Source: Microbacterium sp. Gd 4-13
GTDB taxonomy: Bacteria > Actinomycetota > Actinomycetes > Actinomycetales > Microbacteriaceae
Direction: 5' to 3'
Length of the DNA stretch: 64,000 nt
NCBI RefSeq assembly: GCF_003095395.1
Contig: NZ_QEIJ01000005.1
Location: forward strand, 62,001-126,000
Shown here: positions 35,004 to 43,303 of the stretch, one piece after another
Numbering within the stretch: position 1 is the first letter of the stretch
How the letters are laid out: the number at the start of each line of letters is the position of its first letter
The notes under the pieces: model-generated
What the model was told of the DNA's origin: nothing
The model's input: the letters and a program-made list of their open reading frames with translations, nothing else
Database searches by the model: none
Position numbers and translations under genes: made by a program

Positions 35004-35059
35004 GAGTCCAGGACACCCGGACGCCGGGGGCGAAGTGTCCGGGTGTTCTGGACTCTCAG
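35000..35059. terminator. Bidirectional terminator between the CoA operon and the IclR gene
   Basis: Two 23-base arms (35000-35022 and 35037-35059, beginning CTGAGAGTCCAGGACACC) are complementary except for one position that can form a G-U pair, around a 14-base loop. Both converging genes, ending at 35003 and 35084, would be terminated by it. Confidence 0.75.
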
Positions 35060-35083
35060 CGGTGCGGTGCGGGTCGGCGCGGG

Positions 35084-35872
35084 TCAGGGGGTCTCGCCGA
35101 AGCCCGCCGCCCCGAGCGCGCGAGAGATCGACGTCGCCGTCAGACGCACCAGGTGGATCATGTTCTTGCCGTCGACGTCTTGCTCGGTGAGCGCGAGCGA
35201 GACCGCGGCGATCACCGTTGCGTCGGCGCCGAAGACAGGGGCGGCGACGCTCACGTGGATGTTGTCCACCTGGCGGTCGCTCACGGCGTAGCCGCTGCGG
35301 CGGATGTCGTCGAGGACGCGGGTGAGCGTCTCGCGGTCGGTGTACGTGCGCGGCGTGAACTGCTCGAGGTCGCCCTCGACGACCTCGGCCCTGATCTCCT
35401 CGGGCGCGTGGGCGAGCAGCACCTGCCCGATCGCCGTCGCGTGCATCGGGTAGCGGTTGCCCACCAGCGGACGGCGTGCCGGGCGGCGCGGGCTCTGGAA
35501 GCGCTCGATCGAGATGAGCTCCCTGCCCTCGCGGATGGCGAGATGGGTGGCGTAGCCCGTCGTCTCGTACAGGTCCTGCATGTACGGGCGCGCCAGGCGC
35601 TGCAGGCCCACGGCACGCGGCGCGAGCGAGGCGACCTCCCACAGGCGCAGGCCGATGCGGTAGCGCCCCTCCGTCTCACGCTCCAGGGCCCCCCACTCGG
35701 TGAGGCGCTGGACGATGCGATGGCAGGTCGCGATCGGCAGCTCCGTGCGGCGGCTGATCTCCGAGAGCGTCTGACGCACCCGGCCGCCCTGGAAGGTTCC
35801 GAGGATCGTGAAGGCCCGGTCGATGACCGAACGCGCCGATGCGTCCTGAGGCCCCGCGTGCTCCGTCGTCAC
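35084..35872 (-). CDS. IclR-family transcriptional regulator
   Basis: The 262-aa protein has an N-terminal winged helix (ARSVIDRAFTILGTFQ, LSEISRRTELPIATCHRIVQRL) and a C-terminal GAF-like effector domain (PMHATAIGQVLLAHAP, SGYAVSDRQVDNIHVSVAAPVFG), both typical of IclR. I chose GTG 35872; GGAGG directly abuts it and CATACT lies 6-7 bases upstream, so the message may be nearly leaderless. It converges with the CoA operon and is the only regulator in the 23-36 kb block, so it probably senses the pathway's substrate or a metabolite. Confidence 0.88.
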   Translation of the reverse strand: MTTEHAGPQDASARSVIDRAFTILGTFQGGRVRQTLSEISRRTELPIATCHRIVQRLTEWGALERETEGRYRIGLRLWEVASLAPRAVGLQRLARPYMQDLYETTGYATHLAIREGRELISIERFQSPRRPARRPLVGNRYPMHATAIGQVLLAHAPEEIRAEVVEGDLEQFTPRTYTDRETLTRVLDDIRRSGYAVSDRQVDNIHVSVAAPVFGADATVIAAVSLALTEQDVDGKNMIHLVRLTATSISRALGAAGFGETP

Positions 35873-35911
35873 CCTCCCAGTATGGCGGCGCGCGGCTTTC
35901 CGCACAGCGAA

Positions 35912-35971
35912 AGTGCCCGTTCTCGCCATCCGTGCCCGAAAAAGCGGCCACTCTCGGCGGGAACGGGCACT
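35912..35971. repeat. 60-bp inverted-repeat element, copy 2
   Basis: The 16-bp arms AGTGCCCGTTCTCGCC and GGCGGGAACGGGCACT are complementary except for one A/G position that allows a wobble pair. Total length equals copy 1 (18819-18878), while the centres differ. It lies between the alditol oxidase stop and the iclR start. Confidence 0.75.
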
Positions 35972-35981
35972 CTCGGCGCGA

Positions 35982-37262
35982 TCAGCGCGGCAGGCGCGCT
36001 CCGACCCGCTCGAGATGCGCGTTGACGAAACGACCCTCGGGGTCGAGGCGCTCGAAGACCGCGCGGGCGTCGGCGATGCGGGGGTGCACCGCCGCGATCC
36101 GCTCGGCATCGAAGGCGTGCTGCTTGCCCCAGTGCGGGCGCGCGGCGAAGGGAGCGAGCGCGGCCTCGATGTGCGGGATGACCTCGGCGACCTCGGCGGC
36201 ACGATCGTGCCACGTGAAGTGGATGGCGAGCACGTCGCGCTCGTACGCCGGGCTCAGCCAGAGCCCGTCGCGCGCCGCGGTGCGCAGCTCGCTCACGGCG
36301 AGGTGCGGGCGGATCATCGGGGCGAGGGCGCGCACCGCGCGCAGGGCGTCGGGTGCGGCCGATCGGTCGACGAAGTACTCCGTCTGGATCTCGGCGCCGA
36401 ACGACGGCTCGCGGTCGAGGCGGAAGTGCGGCAGTCGCAGCATCCAGGGCCCCGGGATCCCGCCGAGCTCCGTCACGTTGTCGTGACTGCCGAGCGGCGA
36501 ATCGTCGTGCACGATCACTCCGTCGAGGAGCGCGGCGGCAACATCGTCGTCGTCGGAGACCAGGCGCGTCTTCACCCAGACGTAACCGATCTCGTCGTCG
36601 TCCCAGTGCGTGAAGACCGACACGCTGTAGCCGGCGCCCGTGACCGCGTCGAGGTCGGCGAGCGCGGCCTCCCACGTGACACCGCCGTAGATGTCTTGGC
36701 GCACCCGGTAGGTCGGAACGATGTCGAGCTCGACCTGCGTCACGATGCCGTACGCGCCGAGGCCCACGACCAGCGCCTCGAAGTCGGGGTCGCCGCGGCG
36801 CACGTCGCGGACCTCGCCGTCGGCGCCGACGTAGCGCAGCGCGCGCACGCCGGTCGACAGAACCGCGTTGCCGTTGCCCGATCCGTGGGTGCCGGTCGCC
36901 GTGGCACCGGCGACGCTGATGTGAGGGAGCGAGCCCAGGTTGCGCAGCGCCCATCCCTCGGCCTCGAGCGCCTGCGCCAGCACGCCGTAACGCGTACCTC
37001 CGGGCACCCGCACCACGTGCGCGGCACCGTCGATCTCGATGCCGCCGTCGAGCGAAGTCAGATCGATCAGCGTGCCGCCGGTGTCGGGCAGATCGGTGAA
37101 CGAGTGCCTCGTGCCGAGGGCATGGATGCGGTCGCCTCGACCGCGCACGAGCGCCACCAGTTCGTCGAGGTCGCGGGGTCGCGCCCGGTTCGCGGCGCGG
37201 TACGCGTAGGTGCCGGCCCAGTTCTTCGCGGGTTCGGCCTGGTCGTGCGTGCCTTTGTCCAT
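35982..37262 (-). CDS. FAD-linked alditol/lactone oxidase (AldO-like)
   Basis: The 426-aa protein belongs to the VAO family with an N-terminal FAD-binding domain and a C-terminal ALO domain. His53 in LGTRHSFTD is in the place of the histidine that binds FAD covalently in alditol oxidase, and SVAGATATGTHGSGNGN is the second FAD contact. The C-terminal HWGKQHAF is characteristic of the ALO domain. Streptomyces AldO oxidises xylitol and sorbitol at C1; a similar alditol or aldonolactone substrate is likely. No signal peptide is visible. It diverges from the DHA2 exporter gene. Confidence 0.87.
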   Translation of the reverse strand: MDKGTHDQAEPAKNWAGTYAYRAANRARPRDLDELVALVRGRGDRIHALGTRHSFTDLPDTGGTLIDLTSLDGGIEIDGAAHVVRVPGGTRYGVLAQALEAEGWALRNLGSLPHISVAGATATGTHGSGNGNAVLSTGVRALRYVGADGEVRDVRRGDPDFEALVVGLGAYGIVTQVELDIVPTYRVRQDIYGGVTWEAALADLDAVTGAGYSVSVFTHWDDDEIGYVWVKTRLVSDDDDVAAALLDGVIVHDDSPLGSHDNVTELGGIPGPWMLRLPHFRLDREPSFGAEIQTEYFVDRSAAPDALRAVRALAPMIRPHLAVSELRTAARDGLWLSPAYERDVLAIHFTWHDRAAEVAEVIPHIEAALAPFAARPHWGKQHAFDAERIAAVHPRIADARAVFERLDPEGRFVNAHLERVGARLPR

Positions 37263-37350
37263 GCGAACAACCTATCCGCGCGACGTGGGAGCCGAGGTCG
37301 CCCCGAGCAGAATGATCTCGCGGCGGTCGCCACTCGCCTCCGGCGATATA

Positions 37351-37365
37351 GCTAGATAATCTAGC
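37351..37365 (+). promoter_or_regulatory. Palindromic operator over the -10 element of the DHA2 exporter gene
   Basis: GCTAGATAATCTAGC is a perfect 7-bp inverted repeat around a central A, only 3 bases before the ATG at 37369. It contains GATAAT, a near-consensus -10, so transcription would begin at or beside the start codon (leaderless) and a bound repressor would block it. No TetR or MarR gene is adjacent. Confidence 0.55.
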
Positions 37366-37368
37366 GAC

Positions 37369-38988
37369 ATGTCGCATTCGTCGAAGCTCCGCTGGGTGGG
37401 GCTCGTCTTCATCAGCATCGCCGTCTCGCTGATCATCGTGGACTCCACGATCGTCAACGTCGCCATCCCGTCGATCGTCGACGACCTCGGCATCTCGTCG
37501 ACCGAGGTGCAGTGGGTGCAGGAGGCCTACACCCTCGTCTTCGCTTCGCTCCTCCTCGTCTTCGGCAGCCTCGCCGACCGCTTCGGACGACGACGGATGC
37601 TGCTGATCGGCGTCGTGATCTTCGTGATCGCCTCCGTGGCCGCCGCCCTGGCCCCCACCGGCGGGCTGCTCATCCTCTCCCGCCTCGTGCAGGGCGTGGG
37701 CGGGTCGATGATCCTCCCGACGACGCTGTCGCTGATCAACGCGACCTTCCGCGGCCGCGAAAGGGGTATCGCGTTCGCGGTCTGGGGTTCGACCATCGGC
37801 GGCATGGCCGCCGTGGGCCCGCTCCTGGGCGGATGGCTGACGACCGCCTTCTCGTGGCGGTGGGCCTTCGGCATCAACATCCCGCTCGGCATCATCATCG
37901 TGGTCGGCGTGCTGCTCACTGTCGCGGAATCGCCCAGCGACCGCGCCGAGCGGATCGACGGTGTCGGCGCGGTGCTGTCGGTCGTCACCATGAGCACCCT
38001 GGTGTTCGGCCTCATCGAGGGGCGCACCTACGGCTGGTGGCTCGTCGACACCGTGCCGACCCTCGGCGACGCGACCTGGCCGTGGGAGCTCTCCCCGGTG
38101 CCGATCGCGTTCGCCGTCGCGCTGCTCGGGCTCGCGTCGTTCATCGCCTGGGGCCTTCACCGCAGGCGCCGCGGCCGTTCGACGCTTCTCGCCTTCGGGT
38201 TGTTCGGCATCACCTCGTTCCGCAACGGCAACATCGCGGCGATGGTCGTCTCGCTCGGCGAGTTCGGCATCATCCTCGCCCTTCCCCTGTGGCTGCAGTT
38301 CGTCATCGGGTTCGACGCGCTCCAGACCGGCCTCATCCTGCTCGCCCTCGCGATCGGCTCGTTCGTGGCGAGCGGCATCGCCGGGGCGCTCTCGGGTCGC
38401 GTCGCCCCCGTGTGGGTGGTGCGGGCGGGCCTCGCCGCCGAGATCGTCGGCGTCGCCGGGATCGCCCTCGTCATCGGCCCGAACGCGTCGTGGGTTCCGC
38501 TGCTGCCGTTCCTCTTCGTCTACGGCCTCGGCGTCGGGCTCGCCACCGCCCAGCTGACCGGCGTCGTTCTCGCCGACGTGCCCGCCTCCGAGGGCGGCCA
38601 GGCGTCGGGCACGCAGTCGACCTCTCGGCAGCTCGGCGCGGCGCTCGGGGTCGCTGTGCTCGGAACGGTGCTGTACTCCAGCACGGCCGGGATCCTCGGC
38701 GCTTCCCTCGCCGACCAGGGGATCCCCCAGGCCCAGAGCGACCAGATCGTCTCGTCGGTGGTCGACAGCGCCGGCGCCGCCATCGCCGGGCTCGAGGCGT
38801 CGGGCCAGAGCGCCGCCGTCGCGGATGCGGCGAAGGAGGCCTTCTCCGACGGAACGCGGGCCGCCGCGTTCACGGCAGCCGGCTTCCTCACGCTCGGACT
38901 GCTGGCGACGATCTCGCTCGGGTCCGCAGCATCCGCCCCCGCCCGCCGCCGCGAGGACGAGCCCACCGAGGTCTCCGACCGCCCGTGA
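37369..38988 (+). CDS. DHA2-family MFS drug exporter (EmrB/QacA-like)
   Basis: The 539-aa protein has about 14 hydrophobic segments. The DHA2 signature VDSTIVNVAIPSIVDDL is at the first helix, followed by FGSLADRFGRRRMLL in loop 2-3 and the motif-C region IGGMAAVGPLLGGWL. A polar Ala/Ser-rich extracellular segment of about 45 residues lies before the last helix. Such pumps use proton flow to export lipophilic drugs or antiseptics. It is probably expressed from a leaderless message under the palindrome at 37351-37365. Confidence 0.9.
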   Translation: MSHSSKLRWVGLVFISIAVSLIIVDSTIVNVAIPSIVDDLGISSTEVQWVQEAYTLVFASLLLVFGSLADRFGRRRMLLIGVVIFVIASVAAALAPTGGLLILSRLVQGVGGSMILPTTLSLINATFRGRERGIAFAVWGSTIGGMAAVGPLLGGWLTTAFSWRWAFGINIPLGIIIVVGVLLTVAESPSDRAERIDGVGAVLSVVTMSTLVFGLIEGRTYGWWLVDTVPTLGDATWPWELSPVPIAFAVALLGLASFIAWGLHRRRRGRSTLLAFGLFGITSFRNGNIAAMVVSLGEFGIILALPLWLQFVIGFDALQTGLILLALAIGSFVASGIAGALSGRVAPVWVVRAGLAAEIVGVAGIALVIGPNASWVPLLPFLFVYGLGVGLATAQLTGVVLADVPASEGGQASGTQSTSRQLGAALGVAVLGTVLYSSTAGILGASLADQGIPQAQSDQIVSSVVDSAGAAIAGLEASGQSAAVADAAKEAFSDGTRAAAFTAAGFLTLGLLATISLGSAASAPARRREDEPTEVSDRP

Positions 38989-39118
38989 GCTGCCGCATCG
39001 GATCCCGGCCCGCACCTCGAGGCGGCGTCATTCTACGAGGCGCCGTCCGATCCGGAAGAAGGGTCGACGCGCCACGAGGAATGGCGCACGCTGGGCAGTC
39101 CCAACGAAGGAGTTCGAC

Positions 39119-39280
39119 ATGAGCGACAACGACCACTCGAAGAACGACCCCGACGGCGACGTCAAGCCCGACGGCCTGGGCACGGACGGCACCATTCCGA
39201 ACGAGCTCGGCGGCGTGGCGGCCGGACACACCGGCACGGCCTCGACGTTCGAACCGGAAGAGGACGAACAGGCCGACTAG
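39119..39280 (+). CDS. Small acidic hydrophilic protein of unknown function
   Basis: The 53-aa protein begins at ATG 39119 behind CGAAGGAG. It is rich in Asp, Glu, Gly and Asn with no hydrophobic segment, so it is probably disordered and cytoplasmic. The spacing from a good ribosome site and the end 5 bases before the convergent gene support it as real. Its role is unknown; hydrophilic proteins of this sort are sometimes stress-linked, but nothing here shows it. Confidence 0.6.
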   Translation: MSDNDHSKNDPDGDVKPDGLGTDGTIPNELGGVAAGHTGTASTFEPEEDEQAD

Positions 39281-39285
39281 CGGCC

Positions 39286-40209
39286 TCAGCCTGCCGACGG
39301 AGAGTGGTCGTCGACGTCGGGTTCGGCGCGAGCCACGTCGGCGATCTCTTCCTCCGGGCGGGGCGCGACCGTCTCGTCGACCTCGATCTCGGGAACGCTC
39401 GGCTCGCCCGGCTCGGGGATACGGTGCGGTTCGACGTGCTCGGCACCTGTTGACACGGTGACCCCTTCGTTCGACGATCCGTCCAGCGTATGTCCGCCCG
39501 CACCAGGCCGCCGGGCGGCGACGTACACGGTGTTCGACGACGTGCCGCCGGTGAGCCGGTTGGCGAAGTCCACGACGTGCGCGGTGGCGTCGTCGAAGAC
39601 CGACGACAGCGTCGACAGGAAGTCGGCGTCGGGCGGGTCGTCCGACCAGAGGGCGAAGATGCCGCTGTCGGCGAGGTGGCGAGCCAACGAGGCGAGCCCC
39701 GCGGCCGTGTAGAGATCGGCGTGGGTCGGATCGAGCGTGTGACGCGGCGAATGGTCGACGTCGAGGAGGATCGCGTCGTAGAGCTCGTCGTCGGCACCCG
39801 GCGCGCGCCGCACGACCGCGAAGAAGTCGTTGTGCACCAGCGAGACCCGCTCGTCGCGCACCAGCTGCGCCGACACGGGCAGCAGCTCCCGCTCGTGCCA
39901 GCCGATCACGGCGGCAAGAGCGTCGATGACGGTGAGACTGCCGACCCGCTCATCGGCCAGCGCGGTCGCGGCGGTGCACCCGAGCCCGAGCCCGCCGACG
40001 AGCACGCGCAGGTCGTCGCCCGCCGCGGCGACCAGCCCCAGGGTGGCGAGCTCCTCCTCGGCCACGGTGAACAGACTCGACATGAGGTACTCGTCCTTGA
40101 GCTTGACCTCGTAGATCTGCTCGCCCGTCGCCGGGTCGGCGCGCCGCCGGAGGGTCAGCTCACCCATCCGGGTGTCCTGCCAGTCGAGCTCTTCGAATCG
40201 CGCGCTCAT
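39286..40209 (-). CDS. Spermidine-synthase-like Rossmann protein
   Basis: The 307-aa protein has a spermidine-synthase/methyltransferase fold: VLVGGLGLGCTAATAL is the SAM-type nucleotide loop, LTVIDALAAVIGWHERELLP the acidic strand end, and YDAILLDVDHSPRHTL the active-site strand with the conserved Asp. Unlike biosynthetic SpeE, it has a C-terminal acidic extension of about 75 residues. No polyamine gene is nearby, so true spermidine synthase activity is doubtful and it may be a methyltransferase or relative. Confidence 0.72.
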   Translation of the reverse strand: MSARFEELDWQDTRMGELTLRRRADPATGEQIYEVKLKDEYLMSSLFTVAEEELATLGLVAAAGDDLRVLVGGLGLGCTAATALADERVGSLTVIDALAAVIGWHERELLPVSAQLVRDERVSLVHNDFFAVVRRAPGADDELYDAILLDVDHSPRHTLDPTHADLYTAAGLASLARHLADSGIFALWSDDPPDADFLSTLSSVFDDATAHVVDFANRLTGGTSSNTVYVAARRPGAGGHTLDGSSNEGVTVSTGAEHVEPHRIPEPGEPSVPEIEVDETVAPRPEEEIADVARAEPDVDDHSPSAG

Positions 40210-40304
40210 GGGTGTCTCGATCTCCGGCGCGCAAGAGGGCGCGCCTTCGCCCGAGGCTACCGGGCGATGCCGGGGTCGGTTGCCGCGACCGAGGTGGCGC
40301 GCGG

Positions 40305-40982
40305 TCAGAGGTGGGTGACCCCGCGCACGCGATGCCCGACCGCGATCGACTCGCCCGAGACGGCGGCGGCGAGAGGCGAGGCGAGGAAGGCGATGAGGTC
40401 GGCGATCTGCGCGGGCGACGACTCGCCGCCCCGCCCCGGCTGCACGTCTGTGCTGGGCTCGTCGGTCACGCGGCCCGGGTTCACGACGTTCACCGTCACC
40501 CCGGTTCCCGCGCACGCGTCGGCGAGGTTCTCGGCGGCGATGATCAGCGCCGCGTTGCGGATCGATCCGCGCACGTCGCCCGTGACGAGAGCGTTCTGCC
40601 CGGCGACCCCGATGATGCGGCCGTAGCCGGCCTCGCGCATGAGCGGGAGCGCGGCGTTCGCCGCCCGGAGGAATGTCATCGCCTTGCCGTCGACGGCGGC
40701 CAGCACATCGGCGGGATCGGCGGAGAGGGCCGGGTCGAGGGTCTGCGCCGCCGGCGCCGCCGTGACGACCAGCGCATCGAGGCGGCCGTGCTCGGCGAGC
40801 ACGCCGGCGATCGCGGAGGCGACCGAGCCGTCGTCCGCAGCATCCATCACCACGTCTCCGGAGCTGCGCCCCGCGCTCAGCACGGTCGCGCCCTCGGCGC
40901 GGAGGCGCTCGACAACCGCGCTGCCGATGTAGCCGGTGCCGCCCACGACGAGGGCGACGTGTCCGTTCAGGGCCAGATCCAT
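40305..40982 (-). CDS. SDR-like protein lacking the usual catalytic Tyr/Lys
   Basis: The 225-aa protein has an SDR Rossmann fold: VALVVGGTGYIGSAVVERL and LDALVVTAAPAAQ. In the place of the catalytic YxxxK it reads GSIRNAALIIAAENLA, so no Tyr or Lys is present, although the SDR C-terminal FLASPLAAAVSGESIAVGH is kept. It may be an atypical reductase or a non-catalytic binding protein. It lies in the same direction as the acyl-CoA ligase upstream of it (41062-42660), 79 bases away. Confidence 0.72.
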   Translation of the reverse strand: MDLALNGHVALVVGGTGYIGSAVVERLRAEGATVLSAGRSSGDVVMDAADDGSVASAIAGVLAEHGRLDALVVTAAPAAQTLDPALSADPADVLAAVDGKAMTFLRAANAALPLMREAGYGRIIGVAGQNALVTGDVRGSIRNAALIIAAENLADACAGTGVTVNVVNPGRVTDEPSTDVQPGRGGESSPAQIADLIAFLASPLAAAVSGESIAVGHRVRGVTHL

Positions 40983-41061
40983 GGTTCCTCCGAGGTTCGG
41001 TCGACCCGTCGAGGCTACGCCGTCACGCCCGCCGTCGACCCTCGGCCGATCGGGGGTGTCG

Positions 41062-42660
41062 TCAGCCGGCCGCAGCCGCCTTCTCGCGGGCGCGCAGGTC
41101 TTTCCGGAGGATCTTGCCCGAGGCCGACTTCGGGATCGCGTCGATGAACTCCACGCGACGCACCTTCTTGTGCGGCGCGACCTGCTCGGCGACGAAGCCT
41201 GCCACGTCTTCCTCGGTGAGGTCGGTGCCCGCGACCGCGACGACGAAGGCCTTCGGCACCTCCTGGCCGTCGTCGTCCGAGACACCGATCACCGCGGCAT
41301 CCGCGACCTTCGGATGCGACAGCAGCAGCGCCTCGAGCTCCGCGGGTGCGATCTGGTAGCCCTTGTACTTGATCAGCTCCTTCAGCCGGTCGACGATCGC
41401 GAAGTAGCCGTCGACGTGGTGCACGCCGATGTCGCCGGTGTGGAGGAAACCGTCGGCGTCGATCGTCTCGGCCGTGGCGTCGGGGCGGTTGAGGTATCCG
41501 AGCATGACGTTCGGCCCCCGCACCCAGATCTCGCCGGGAGAGGTGAGTCCGTCGGCGCCGTGCTCGTCGATCTCGGCACCCGAGTCGACGTCGACGAGCT
41601 TCGCCTCGACGTTCGGCAGCAGCACCCCGACCGCGCTCTCGGGCACGTCGTCGCGGTCGAACGGCGTGGCGTGCGAGACGGGGCTCAGCTCGCTCATGCC
41701 GTACCCCTGCAGCACGTGGGCGTTCAGGCGCCGCGCGGTGGCACGCGCCGTCTCGCCGTCGAGCGGGGCGGCGCCCGAGAAGACGGTGTGCACGCTCGAG
41801 GTGTCGAAGTCGTCGACGACCGGGAGCTTGGCGAGCGCGACGGCCACGGGCGGAGCGATGAAGAGGAACGTGCAGCGGTGGTCCTGGATGCTGCGGAGAA
41901 ACTCGACGAGGTCGAACCGGGGCATCGTCACCAGGCTCGCCCGCTGGCGCAACGCGAGGTTCAGCAGAACCGTCATGCCGTAGATGTGGAAGAAGGGCAG
42001 AACCGCCAGCACGCGATCGTCGCGCCCGAGGTTGATCGCGATGCGGCACTGCTCGACGTTCGCGACGAGATTGCGGTGCGAGAGCATGACGCCCTTGGCC
42101 ATCCCGGTCGTCCCCGAGGAGTAGGGGAGAACGGCGACGTGGGTCGCCGGATCGAACGACACGGCCGGCGCTGCCCGCCCCTCGGCCAGCAGCGCACGCA
42201 GATGGGGATGCCCGTCGGCGCCGTCGAGCACGATGATCCGCTCGTCGGGGATGCCCACCGCCCGCGCCGCCTCGGCCGCGTGCTCGAGGAGGGGCGAGAT
42301 CGTGACGACCCAGGTGGCAGCGGAGTCTCGCAGCTGCTCCTCGATCTCGTGCGCCGTGTAGAGCGAGTTGACGGTCGTGGCGACGGCTCCCAGGCGCAGC
42401 ACCCCGTGGAACACCGTCGCGAACGCCGGCACGTTCGGGCACAGCATCGCCACGACGGTGCCGACCTCGACACCGCGGTGGGCGAGAGCACCCGCGAACG
42501 CCTCGATCTGGCTGCGCAGTGCTCCGTAGGTCGTCTCGGAGCCGGTCTGCGGGTCGATCAGCGCCACGCGGTCGAGGTCGGAGTCTTCGAGCGATGCGAA
42601 GAGGTACTCGTAGACGCCGACATCGGGGATGTCGAGGGCCTCGTAAGGGCTGGTGAACAT
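41062..42660 (-). CDS. AMP-dependent acyl-CoA ligase (4-coumarate:CoA ligase-like)
   Basis: The 532-aa protein starts at ATG 42660. It is a full ANL enzyme: AMP-binding loop LPYSSGTTGMAKGVMLSHRN, VLQGYGMSELSPVSH, GEIWVRGPNVMLGY, hinge VDRLKELIKYKGYQIAPAELE and the C-terminal catalytic lysine in SASGKILRKDL. It is close in pattern to 4-coumarate:CoA ligase and medium- or long-chain acyl-CoA ligases; the substrate is not certain. The 267 bases upstream contain a GC-rich palindromic repeat. Confidence 0.88.
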   Translation of the reverse strand: MFTSPYEALDIPDVGVYEYLFASLEDSDLDRVALIDPQTGSETTYGALRSQIEAFAGALAHRGVEVGTVVAMLCPNVPAFATVFHGVLRLGAVATTVNSLYTAHEIEEQLRDSAATWVVTISPLLEHAAEAARAVGIPDERIIVLDGADGHPHLRALLAEGRAAPAVSFDPATHVAVLPYSSGTTGMAKGVMLSHRNLVANVEQCRIAINLGRDDRVLAVLPFFHIYGMTVLLNLALRQRASLVTMPRFDLVEFLRSIQDHRCTFLFIAPPVAVALAKLPVVDDFDTSSVHTVFSGAAPLDGETARATARRLNAHVLQGYGMSELSPVSHATPFDRDDVPESAVGVLLPNVEAKLVDVDSGAEIDEHGADGLTSPGEIWVRGPNVMLGYLNRPDATAETIDADGFLHTGDIGVHHVDGYFAIVDRLKELIKYKGYQIAPAELEALLLSHPKVADAAVIGVSDDDGQEVPKAFVVAVAGTDLTEEDVAGFVAEQVAPHKKVRRVEFIDAIPKSASGKILRKDLRAREKAAAAG

Positions 42661-42793
42661 GCGGAGCACCTCTCGCTTCGTCGCGAACTCGTCGCCGCCC
42701 GCGGGCAGCGACTGGATGCTCCACTCTCGCCTGATGAGCCTCTCCAGGGAACCCCTTGCGCCCAGGCCTGCCGATCCCCCCGCGCCGAGCGTT

Positions 42794-42860
42794 CGCCCGA
42801 GCGCACGGCATGCGCCCGAGCGCACGGGTTGAGCACGCACGCACGCCGTGTTCTCGGGCG
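42794..42860. repeat. GC-rich palindromic element, family B copy 1
   Basis: CGCCCGAGCGCACGG occurs twice in tandem (42794 and 42813) and pairs with GCCGTGTTCTCGGGCG (42845-42860). A closely similar element lies at 62997-63051; they share AGCGCACGGG, CGCACGCAC and CCGTG-TCTCG in the same order. It sits in a 267-base spacer that holds no other feature I can support. Confidence 0.6.
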
Positions 42861-42927
42861 GACGTCGTGCCCTCGGGGTGCATGCTCGCACTGGCACTTG
42901 CGCGGTAGGGCCCGTAACGTCGGCGGG

Positions 42928-43236
42928 ATGACCGCCCCGACGACCCGTCGCATCGAGCTGACCCTGCGCAAGCCCTGGTTCGCGCTCTACGCCGGCGTGC
43001 GCCCGACCCTCGTGCTCGACGGGCGCGGCCAGCCGACCCAGTGGGGCCTCGGCACGTGGCAGGTGCCGAGCGACGGCGCGACCGTCGCGATCTTCCTCTT
43101 CACCCGCGTCTGGCGGTTCGGGCAGGCGGAGCTCACGCTCTCGCCGGACGACCGCTCGCTCGTGTACCGGGCTCCGTGGCTGCCGTTCCTCCGCGGCAGC
43201 ATCCGCCCGGCACCTCCCGCGAACGCGCAGGCCTGA
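42928..43236 (+). CDS. Hypothetical protein, 102 aa
   Basis: I do not recognise this protein. It starts at ATG 42928, without a clear ribosome site apart from GGCGGG. It is soluble or peripheral, with beta-strand-like text (RRIELTLRKPWFALYAGVRPTLVLDGRG, ATVAIFLFTRVWRFGQAELTL). The codon pattern fits a real gene of this genome. It stands alone between divergent and convergent neighbours, so the context gives no function. Confidence 0.6.
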   Translation: MTAPTTRRIELTLRKPWFALYAGVRPTLVLDGRGQPTQWGLGTWQVPSDGATVAIFLFTRVWRFGQAELTLSPDDRSLVYRAPWLPFLRGSIRPAPPANAQA

Positions 43237-43303
43237 CCCGCGCACCGACGGGCCGGAGACCGCCGCGCCCGAACGCGGGCAATGAGCGACCGCCTCCGCA
43301 CGC

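Noticed and set aside
39286-40209. Calling this gene speE (spermidine synthase)
   Set aside because: The fold fits, but there is a long acidic C-terminal extension and no polyamine gene nearby, so the specific name is not supported.
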